Shown here piece after piece: positions 1-6,729 of a DNA stretch of 64,000 nucleotides. The stretch covers positions 1,488,001 through 1,552,000 of the forward strand of contig NZ_CP146373.1 of NCBI RefSeq assembly GCF_037055325.1. Direction: 5' to 3'. Source of the DNA: Arachnia propionica. GTDB taxonomy: Bacteria > Actinomycetota > Actinomycetes > Propionibacteriales > Propionibacteriaceae. The position numbers and the translations under genes are program-made. How positions within the stretch are numbered: position 1 is the first letter of the stretch; every line of letters starts with the position of its first letter. The notes below the pieces were generated by a model. It worked only from the letters and a program-made list of their open reading frames with translations. It was not told the DNA's origin and searched no databases.

Positions 1-824
1 CGTCGGCAGCCGGGGTGACGGTCAGGGTGCGTTCCCGCACGTAGCGGTGCTTCAGGTCCTCAAGGGAGCCGTCGAACAGCACCGTTCCCCGGTCGATCAT
101 GATGATGCGCCGACACAGCGCCTCCACGTCGTCCATATCGTGGGTGGTGAGGATGACCGTGGTGCCCAGTTGTTCGTTGATGCCCGCGACGAACTCGCGG
201 ATGCGGCGTTTCGCGACGATGTCGAGGCCGACGGTGGGTTCGTCGAGGAAGACGACCTCGGGTGAGTGCAGCAGCGCAGCCACCAGGTCTCCGCGCATCC
301 GCTGCCCCAGGGACAGGAATCGCACCGGGGAGTCGAGGAAATCGGCCATGTCCAGCAGCTCGGTGAACATTCTGAGGCGCTGCTGGTAGTCCGCGTCGGC
401 GATGCCGTAGAGGTCGCGGATCAGTTCGAACGAGTCGCGCAACGGCAGGTCGTACCACAGCTGGCTTCGCTGTCCGAAGACCGCTCCGATGTGGGCGGCG
501 TTGGCGCGACGGTCCTGCCACGGCACCCGACCCGCCACCTCGACCACACCCGAGGTGGGTACGAGGATTCCGGTGAGCATCTTGATGGTGGTGGATTTCC
601 CCGCCCCGTTAGCTCCCAGGTAACCGACGAGTTCCCCCGCCGCGATGTCGAAGGACACGTCGTGGACGGCGACTTTCTCCACCTTCCTGCGGATGAAGAG
701 CCGACGCACCGCCTTGAACCGTCCCTCGGGTTCTTCGGGTCGCTGGAAGACTTTCCTCAGGTCGCGCACATGGATCAGCGGAGGGGATGTGATCGGTTCA
801 TCCGGCTCTGGGTTCGGATTCACG
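1..824 (-). CDS. ABC-2 type transporter ATP-binding protein (C-terminus beyond window)
   Basis: ATPase that would power a multidrug, lipid or polysaccharide exporter. The minus-strand frame opens with GTG at 824. It shows a Walker A motif (GANGAGKST), a degenerate signature (SLGQRMRGD), Walker B (VVFLDEPTVGLD) and the switch His in LTTHDMDD. The order and spacing match DrrA/CcmA-type exporters, and the large N-terminal lead (FQRPEEPEGRF then RRLFIRRK) resembles the viologen-exporter-like subfamily. The last codons and any partner permease lie left of base 1, so the substrate cannot be inferred. GTG 824 is chosen because no earlier in-frame start preserves the conserved N-terminus. Confidence 0.9.
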
Positions 825-997
825 ACGCGAACGCTAGCATCCGACCGGCATGTTTCCCTTCCAGCGCGCATCCAACCGGTTCGCGGAGTGATGCCCGATC
901 TGCGACCGGTGATGCGGAATCCGACACAGGTCACGGACAGGAGCGCGCTTGTCGGGCGGGAAGGATAGGAATTCTCACCGCCGCGGATTCACCAGCG

Positions 998-1258
998 CTA
1001 CCGCTCATTCCGCGATCGTCGGTCTTTCTTCAGGAGACGGGAGGCGCGCTGCGAAATCTCCACGCCAACAGTAGCCGCAAGAGCTCCGACCAGCAGGTTG
1101 GCAAATTTATCCGTCCCCCACTGTGACACAAGGAATCCCGCCATCAGGGTCAACGAGTAGGCGATTCTGAACCCCACGGTGTATTCACTGTTTCGTGACG
1201 CATATGTTTTGTACGTGACGACACCGACCAGGCCGACGAAGAGCATTCGAGGGCCCAC
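998..1258 (-). CDS. small two-to-three-helix membrane protein, unknown
   Basis: About 86 residues with hydrophobic segments near residues 5-17, 30-45 and 52-66 and a strongly basic tail (LLKKDRRSRNER). It starts at GTG 1258; ATG 1246 is an alternative. It lies on the same strand as the secreted/membrane cassette to its right, about 220 bp beyond it. It could be a further accessory membrane protein of that cassette, but nothing in the sequence proves a link. No family recognised. Confidence 0.5.
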   Translation of the reverse strand: MGPRMLFVGLVGVVTYKTYASRNSEYTVGFRIAYSLTLMAGFLVSQWGTDKFANLLVGALAATVGVEISQRASRLLKKDRRSRNER

Positions 1259-1413
1259 CGCTCGGACAGAAAGACTTATTCACAGGCAGCGCGCCAGTCA
1301 GCGGAACCTTTAATCAGAGCACGCTTCAGGATAGCTGTGAATAAACCTCATCGTTCACATGATCACTTTCACCCACACCAGGCGACACATCAGCCATTGT
1401 CACCCTCCAGCCC

Positions 1414-1460
1414 GATCCGCTGATCTCGTCCACGCCCCCGAAGAGCGAGATCAGCGGATC
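1414..1460. repeat. perfect 15-bp inverted repeat (strong hairpin)
   Basis: Bases 1414-1428 (GATCCGCTGATCTCG) and 1446-1460 are perfect reverse complements around a 17-nt loop, just downstream of the minus-strand membrane gene ending at 1480. There is no T-tract on either side, so it is not a classical intrinsic terminator. It may be an mRNA-stabilising hairpin or a recombination relic. The surrounding 1259-1479 shows no gene. Confidence 0.6.
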
Positions 1461-1479
1461 AGGCAACAGCATTCCAGGT

Positions 1480-1857
1480 TCACTTCCCCGAAGAGACAAT
1501 CCGCTTTCGGAAGACCGTCAGAAAACCAGCACCTATGAGGGTCGAGGTCAGAGCAGGCCAGAATTGCGCACTCCCTACGAGCGGTAGGACTATGGCAGCA
1601 GCGACCGCCAAGGAAGTGATGATCACGTAGGACAAAGAAGCACGATCTTTCCGCGATACGAAGACCTCATACGCCGTGGCTCCCAGAACGACTACGGTCA
1701 ACAACCCCGCAATCAGCCCGGCCGTCCCCACCTCGACCCAGGTGGACACCCAGGCAAGCAGAAAGACCACGGCCACCAGCCCCAGCCGGATTCCGCACAG
1801 CGCCACATAGGCGATCACCTTCTCACGCGTACTGGGTTGCGCATCAGCAGACATCAT
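1480..1857 (-). CDS. four-helix membrane protein, putative immunity partner (copy 1)
   Basis: 125-residue protein with about four transmembrane segments and few charged residues outside them. It is roughly 60% identical by eye to the protein at 5220-5588; shared stretches include QPSTREK, TAYEVF and LVGSAQFWPAL. The ATG at 1857 overlaps the stop codon of the upstream secreted-protein gene (ATGA), so the two are very likely translationally coupled. No family is recognised. Immunity function is inferred only from the secreted-protein-plus-membrane-protein layout and from co-divergence with the partner; a role in export or processing is equally possible. Confidence 0.6.
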   Translation of the reverse strand: MMSADAQPSTREKVIAYVALCGIRLGLVAVVFLLAWVSTWVEVGTAGLIAGLLTVVVLGATAYEVFVSRKDRASLSYVIITSLAVAAAIVLPLVGSAQFWPALTSTLIGAGFLTVFRKRIVSSGK

Positions 1858-2444
1858 GAAGCCCACGGTGTCGAGCACCACGCCGCACCTGCCGCAAGAG
1901 AGGCGACCAGTCCGATGCCGGCTCCCTTCAGGGCAGTAGGCCCGACTACTCTGATCAGGTACGAGGCCACTCTTGCATACTGACCCTTGGTCAGCCACGC
2001 CACGATCCCGCCTTCCACACCCCCCTCAAAGATTCCCGGCGCGGCGATGTTGAGTACGCATTTGCCCCACTCCCCGCTGCCGAATTGGTGCTGGGGGCTT
2101 GCTCCCTTGCCACTTGTCCCCTTGTCCTCCGAACCCGGGAACACATACTTCCCGATCGGGACATTGAACCTTTCCGCGATACGTTGCAGTTCAGCCTCAG
2201 GTGCCCCGTCCTGCCGGACGGCCTCTACATTAACGCTCCACCTGCCCTCAGAATCCTGTTGAAGATAGCGTTCAAAAATGGTTGTAACCTCAGCCTCCAC
2301 AGCCTGGAGATCGACATCTTCCTGCACAAGACTCGGAACCGACGCATCCTCGGGAACAGTGACGGCCGAAGCAGGAAGCATCGCCTGCCCACACGACATC
2401 GTCGCAACAAGAGCCGTCGTCGCCAACATCTTCTTGAACCTCAC
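1854..2444 (-). CDS. secreted protein with constant N-terminus and variable cysteine-bracketed C-terminus (copy 1)
   Basis: 196 residues. GTG start at 2444 behind a good GAGGAG ribosome site. A Sec signal peptide occupies residues 1-27, with likely cleavage after ASA. Residues 28-110 are acidic and helical. A Ser/Gly linker leads to Cys129 (EWGKC), a hydrophobic Gly/Ala-rich segment and Cys190 (AAWC) six residues from the end, suggesting a disulfide-closed C-terminal domain. The first 132 residues are identical to the paralogue at 5591-6205; the remaining 64 differ. It resembles uncharacterised actinobacterial secreted proteins of bacteriocin-like layout. Bacteriocin activity is inference. 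Confidence 0.7.
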   Translation of the reverse strand: MRFKKMLATTALVATMSCGQAMLPASAVTVPEDASVPSLVQEDVDLQAVEAEVTTIFERYLQQDSEGRWSVNVEAVRQDGAPEAELQRIAERFNVPIGKYVFPGSEDKGTSGKGASPQHQFGSGEWGKCVLNIAAPGIFEGGVEGGIVAWLTKGQYARVASYLIRVVGPTALKGAGIGLVASLAAGAAWCSTPWAS

Positions 2445-2823
2445 CGGAATCTCCTCATCCTCTCTTCTTGAGGCCTACCCACGAAACGGAAGTCAACGAC
2501 CTTTCCCCACGGGTTCAGCACACGCACGAGTTCAATGGCGCACCACCCACCCCTGAGATCCACAGCCGCATCCCCTCGAGAAAATCAGCACTTCCACGTT
2601 GTCGCATCCTTGCTTCAACCAGCACCACAAAGCAGATCCACTCAGATCCCCTGTTAAACCGGAATTGCGATGCGAAATGCCGTGCGACAGGTCTCGGTGA
2701 AATTTTGTTCTCACCACGCTACCCCGCCGACACCATCCGGCAGTAGTAACTATCGGCCAACAAACATCTCAAAACGAGTTCCGCAGGTGGTAACCGCATC
2801 ACACCCGACTCAGCCACCCTCCA
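2049..2823. repeat. 775-bp direct repeat, copy 1 (partner 5810-6584)
   Basis: The sequence is repeated at 5810-6584 at a constant offset of 3761 bases with no difference seen by eye. It covers codons 1-132 of the secreted-protein gene and ~380 bp of upstream DNA, which must include the promoter. One end falls exactly at the codon 132/133 border. The non-coding 2445-2823 part contains no convincing gene. Confidence 0.9.
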
Positions 2824-3169
2824 CACCCACACACGGGCAGGGCTGTCGAGGCTTATTCACAGAATGGCCAGCTATGACTAGGGGCAGTCCACTGGGAGCA
2901 GGTTTCTGAGCAGGCGGATCGGGAACTGGAAACGGCAGTTCCTTGAAGGTGACAGAGCTGGGATTGAGGCAGGTAGGTCCAAGCCCACGTCCCGGGAGTA
3001 GCAGTTGGAGGCTGAGCCGCCGAAGAGACCGCGGCCCCAACCGGCTCGTATGGCTGCACAGGATCTTGTGGTCGGACATGCGATGCCCCAAGCCGGCTTG
3101 GGGCATCGCACGATCTGGGCGATGACCCGTCACGACGAGACATAAGGTCTCACAGGCGACCATGCTGCG

Positions 3170-3450
3170 GCTACTGCGTGACGAGGACCTCTTGCTGCCC
3201 TCGACACGTACACCAAGCAACGTCGTGAGCTCGCCAAGAACCGCAAAGCCGGCGTTCGCGAAGATCCCGAACGGCCCCGTACCAGGTGTGGCAACTGGAT
3301 CGTGCCCGAGTTTGAGACCACGGCTGGCAGGACCTGGTGGATTGCGGGATGCCGGGACTGGTGCTCCAAGCTTGAGTATCGATTGCCATATCTCGTCGAC
3401 TGCGAACCAGCATGACGCGATCGCCCGGTCGAACTCGGCGGTGGTCTGAG
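3170..3450 (+). pseudogene. decayed DDE/integrase-core transposase remnant
   Basis: Pieces of a retroviral-type integrase core can be read in three successive frames: basic KQRRELAKNRKAG, then APYQVWQLD, then FETTAGRTWWIAGCRDWCSK, then SSTANQHDAIA. The expected order is that of IS3/IS481-like transposases, whose first catalytic Asp sits in WQxD. Several frameshifts and the absence of flanking domains show it is dead. The stretch 2824-3170 to its left has no recognisable gene. Confidence 0.55.
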
Positions 3451-3646
3451 TGAAGGTGCGCCGTGGGCAGGTCGGTTCCGGACACACCAGCCGGGGCTTG
3501 ACCACGACGAGCTCACTCCCGGCACGGGGGATGTCTGTGACTCGCTGACGGAGCCATACATGGGCCCGCCCGGAAACCATCCACAGGCGAGACAGCCATC
3601 GGCTACCTGATCGGCTTTCACGATCACCCGGCACCCATTAAGCGGT

Positions 3647-4966
3647 CAGGGGGTCGGCAAAGTGGGTGGGTGAGGGCGGCTGAGCGTTGACAGGGGTGGC
3701 GTGTCGTTGAGGTGGGGCGCGGGCCCCGTAGGGACGATGAGTGGTGTCTAGTCATCCCTTTCGTCCTGGGAGCCCGCGCTGATGTCATCTTCCACCACGA
3801 CCGTTCTGTCACGCCAGCCCCTGGTCGAGGTTCTTAAGAACGTGGACGACCCGCGTGATCGGCGGGGAGTACGCCACAGCCTGTTCACGGTGCTGTCACT
3901 GGCCGTGACCGGAGTGATGGCCGGGTGTCGCAGCCTGACGGCGATATGGGAGCACACCACCGATCTGACCGCCACCGACCTGGAGGCCCTGGGCCTGGAG
4001 GCGGGCCAGGCCCTGCCGTCGGAGTCCACCATCCGCAGGGTGCTCCAGGACCTGGACCCCGCAGACCTCAACACCCATTTGAGGTCCTGGTTCTGTACAC
4101 GTACCGGCACCGTCGCCGGTCGAAGGGTGATCGCGGTGGACGGCAAGACCATGCGTGGGGCCCGTACCAGCAAGGACCCGGCGCCTCATCTCCTCTCAGC
4201 CCTGGATCACGCCACCGGCACGGTCCTGACCCAGGCGCGGGTGGCGGACAAGACCAACGAGATCCCGGCGCTCAGGGAGCTTCTCGAACCGTTGGACCTG
4301 GACGGGGCGGTGGTCACCGCCGACGCCATGCACACCCAGGTAGACACCGCTCACTGGATCCACGATCAGGGTGGTCACTATCTTCTCACTGTCAAGAACA
4401 ACCAGCCCGGTGTACGTAGGACGCTCAAGAAGCTGCCCTGGAAGAACGTTCCGTCAATCTCAAGCGTTGACACTTCGCGTGGGCGGCGGGTGCGGCGTAC
4501 CGTCAAAGCGGTCGAGGCTCCCGCCTGGGTGGACTTCCCCGGGGCGGCTCAGGTGATCCAGGTCCGGCGCACCCGAACCACCAAGAATCGCAGGAACACA
4601 GGCAAGAACAGCAGCGGTAGCGCCAAGACGACGACTGTGGAGGTGGTCTACCTGGTCTGCTCTCTACCCATGACTGATGCCCAGCCCGAGACCGTCACCG
4701 CCTGGATCCAAGGGCACTGGGGAATCGAGAACCGGCTCCACTGGGTCAGAGACATGGTCTTCGACGAGGACCACCACCAGCTGCGCACCGCTAACGGCCC
4801 CGAGATCATGGCCGCCCTGCGCAACCTGGCCATCAGCCTCATCCGACTGGCCTACGGCGTCCAAGCCGCCATCGCCTCAACCACCAGGTCCCTATCACGA
4901 CAACCAAAACGCGCCATCAAGCTACTCACCCAAACAACCACCTAAACCGACTTTGCCGACCCCCTG
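3647..4966 (+). mobile_element. ISAs1-family insertion sequence, copy 1 (1320 bp)
   Basis: Bounded by perfect terminal inverted repeats CAGGGGGTCGGCAAAGT / ACTTTGCCGACCCCCTG. Flanked by a 10-bp target duplication ATTAAGCGGT (3637-3646 and 4967-4976). It contains one intact transposase gene. The sequence appears identical to the copy at 15301-16620, in the same orientation. Intact ends, intact target duplications and apparent identity indicate recent transposition. Confidence 0.95.
3782..4945 (+). CDS. ISAs1-family DDE transposase (copy 1)
   Basis: 387-residue transposase of the element at 3647-4966. The N-terminal domain has VDDPRDRRGVRHSLF, typical of H-repeat-associated/ISAs1 transposases. 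The catalytic core shows VIAVDGKTMRGA (first Asp), VVTADAMHTQ (second Asp) and the C-terminal W-x-IENRLHWVRDM motif carrying the catalytic Glu. Length is normal and the frame is intact, so it should be functional. ATG 3782 lies 135 bp inside the left end. Confidence 0.95.
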   Translation: MSSSTTTVLSRQPLVEVLKNVDDPRDRRGVRHSLFTVLSLAVTGVMAGCRSLTAIWEHTTDLTATDLEALGLEAGQALPSESTIRRVLQDLDPADLNTHLRSWFCTRTGTVAGRRVIAVDGKTMRGARTSKDPAPHLLSALDHATGTVLTQARVADKTNEIPALRELLEPLDLDGAVVTADAMHTQVDTAHWIHDQGGHYLLTVKNNQPGVRRTLKKLPWKNVPSISSVDTSRGRRVRRTVKAVEAPAWVDFPGAAQVIQVRRTRTTKNRRNTGKNSSGSAKTTTVEVVYLVCSLPMTDAQPETVTAWIQGHWGIENRLHWVRDMVFDEDHHQLRTANGPEIMAALRNLAISLIRLAYGVQAAIASTTRSLSRQPKRAIKLLTQTTT

Positions 4967-5219
4967 ATTAAGCGGTAGGTCGACCGCACCGATTACCCGA
5001 TAGCCGGGCAGATCAAAAATCACACTCGCGGCATCACGCCGCCGCCCCGTACTTTCACACACAATTCGTGGTCCTTATCGGGTCGGATGCTTCGCAATAC
5101 CCATCCAGCCCAAGGCTACACGCCCTCGCATCAACGACCCGCCACGCCCAACTGCGAAGAGCCCACAAAGCCCTCTTAGTAACTCGCCTGCTCGTGTCGC
5201 ACCGGGAAGTGGGATCAGC

Positions 5220-5588
5220 TTATCTGTGAGACTTATCCCCGTGTTGGCGCATTGTTATGAGTCCGGACACCAGCAGGGTAGAAATCAGCGCGGGCCAGAA
5301 TTGCGCGCTCCCTACGAGCGGTAGAGATATGGCAGCGACTATTAGGAGAGAAACAATGATCTTGTACGGCAGCTGCGCACTATTAACACGAGATATGAAG
5401 ACTTCATATGCTGTACCCCCCAACACAACCACCGCCATCAGGCCAGCAATTGTTCCCGCAGTCTCAATGGAAACCCAGGTGGACAACCAGAAAGCCAAGA
5501 AAGCCAACACCACCAAGCCCAGTCGAAACGTACACAGGGCAAAGTACGCGACCGCCTTCTCTCGCGTACTGGGTTGCGTGTCACCCAT
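5220..5588 (-). CDS. four-helix membrane protein, putative immunity partner (copy 2)
   Basis: 122 residues with four predicted transmembrane segments, a paralogue of the protein at 1480-1857. Shared blocks include QPSTREK, RLGLV, TAYEVF and LVGSAQFWPAL; the ends differ. ATG 5588 is used by alignment; GTG 5591 overlaps the TAG stop of the upstream secreted-protein gene, so translation is probably coupled. Function unknown. Co-divergence with the variable C-terminus of its upstream partner is the only evidence for an immunity role. Confidence 0.6.
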   Translation of the reverse strand: MGDTQPSTREKAVAYFALCTFRLGLVVLAFLAFWLSTWVSIETAGTIAGLMAVVVLGGTAYEVFISRVNSAQLPYKIIVSLLIVAAISLPLVGSAQFWPALISTLLVSGLITMRQHGDKSHR

Positions 5589-5590
5589 CA

Positions 5591-6205
5591 CTACGCCCAC
5601 GGGGAAGCACACCAAGCAGCTGCACCAGCGAGGAACCCGATCAACCCGACGGTTCCACCCACCGCCTTCAGCCCCTCCTTCAAAGCCGCAGGCCCGACTA
5701 CCCGAATCAGATGCGAAACCACCTTGGCATACTGCCCTTTGGTCAACAATGAAAGATAGCCCCCCTGCATAGCTTTCGTGACCACCGCTCCGAAACTTGG
5801 GACGAGAGCGTTGAGTACGCATTTGCCCCACTCCCCGCTGCCGAATTGGTGCTGGGGGCTTGCTCCCTTGCCACTTGTCCCCTTGTCCTCCGAACCCGGG
5901 AACACATACTTCCCGATCGGGACATTGAACCTTTCCGCGATACGTTGCAGTTCAGCCTCAGGTGCCCCGTCCTGCCGGACGGCCTCTACATTAACGCTCC
6001 ACCTGCCCTCAGAATCCTGTTGAAGATAGCGTTCAAAAATGGTTGTAACCTCAGCCTCCACAGCCTGGAGATCGACATCTTCCTGCACAAGACTCGGAAC
6101 CGACGCATCCTCGGGAACAGTGACGGCCGAAGCAGGAAGCATCGCCTGCCCACACGACATCGTCGCAACAAGAGCCGTCGTCGCCAACATCTTCTTGAAC
6201 CTCAC
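5591..6205 (-). CDS. secreted protein with constant N-terminus and variable cysteine-bracketed C-terminus (copy 2)
   Basis: 204 residues, GTG start at 6205. Residues 1-132 (signal peptide, acidic helical region, linker, Cys129) are identical to the copy at 1854-2444. Residues 133-204 differ (begins ALVPSFGAVV) but keep the same plan: LTKGQYAKV, IRVVGPAALK, a hydrophobic helix and a terminal AAWC. The insert between the two cysteines is eight residues longer than in copy 1. It is coupled to the membrane protein at 5220-5588. Probable exported effector or bacteriocin-like protein; function unproven. Confidence 0.7.
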   Translation of the reverse strand: MRFKKMLATTALVATMSCGQAMLPASAVTVPEDASVPSLVQEDVDLQAVEAEVTTIFERYLQQDSEGRWSVNVEAVRQDGAPEAELQRIAERFNVPIGKYVFPGSEDKGTSGKGASPQHQFGSGEWGKCVLNALVPSFGAVVTKAMQGGYLSLLTKGQYAKVVSHLIRVVGPAALKEGLKAVGGTVGLIGFLAGAAAWCASPWA

Positions 6206-6584
6206 CGGAATCTCCTCATCCTCTCTTCTTGAGGCCTACCCACGAAACGGAAGTCAACGACCTTTCCCCACGGGTTCAGCACACGCACGAGTTCAATGGC
6301 GCACCACCCACCCCTGAGATCCACAGCCGCATCCCCTCGAGAAAATCAGCACTTCCACGTTGTCGCATCCTTGCTTCAACCAGCACCACAAAGCAGATCC
6401 ACTCAGATCCCCTGTTAAACCGGAATTGCGATGCGAAATGCCGTGCGACAGGTCTCGGTGAAATTTTGTTCTCACCACGCTACCCCGCCGACACCATCCG
6501 GCAGTAGTAACTATCGGCCAACAAACATCTCAAAACGAGTTCCGCAGGTGGTAACCGCATCACACCCGACTCAGCCACCCTCCA
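5810..6584. repeat. 775-bp direct repeat, copy 2 (partner 2049-2823)
   Basis: Second copy of the repeat carrying the promoter region and first 132 codons. Identity stops at 6584 (upstream side) and 5810 (coding side). The non-coding portion 6206-6584 contains no other gene. Recombination between the copies would delete ~3.76 kb and fuse the upstream region of one copy to the C-terminus and partner gene of the other. Confidence 0.9.
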
Positions 6585-6729
6585 GATCCGGCTGATCCCC
6601 TACCCTACCCTGATGTTGCGACAGCTCCTCGGCTTGCCTTCCCCATCGCATCGCCTTGTGACTATTCTTGTGTCCGGCACCCCAGTCAACGCTTCCGCAG
6701 TGGAGCATTACACAAACTGGAGCTGTCTC

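Larger units (their letters stand above)
3440..5163 (-). pseudogene. ISL3-family relic: transposase N-terminus, interrupted by an ISAs1 element
   Basis: The right end at 5149-5163 carries an ISL3-like terminal sequence (GGCTCTTCGCAG on the minus strand), matching the complete ISL3 element at 16671-18096. The transposase frame begins near GTG 5023 (FDLPGYRVIGAVD), is split by the IS at 3647-4966, resumes with ADQVADGCLACGWF and, after a frameshift, RVTDIPRAGSELVVVKPRLVCPEPTCPRRTF. This is the N-terminal zinc-binding region of ISL3 transposases. The DDE core is missing. The stretch 4977-5219 otherwise holds no gene. Confidence 0.65.

Noticed and set aside
1274-1344. Inverted TTATTCACAG sequences, and a third at 2851, resembling DnaA boxes
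   Set aside because: Too few, too far apart and without dnaA, dnaN or an AT-rich unwinding region; not an origin.
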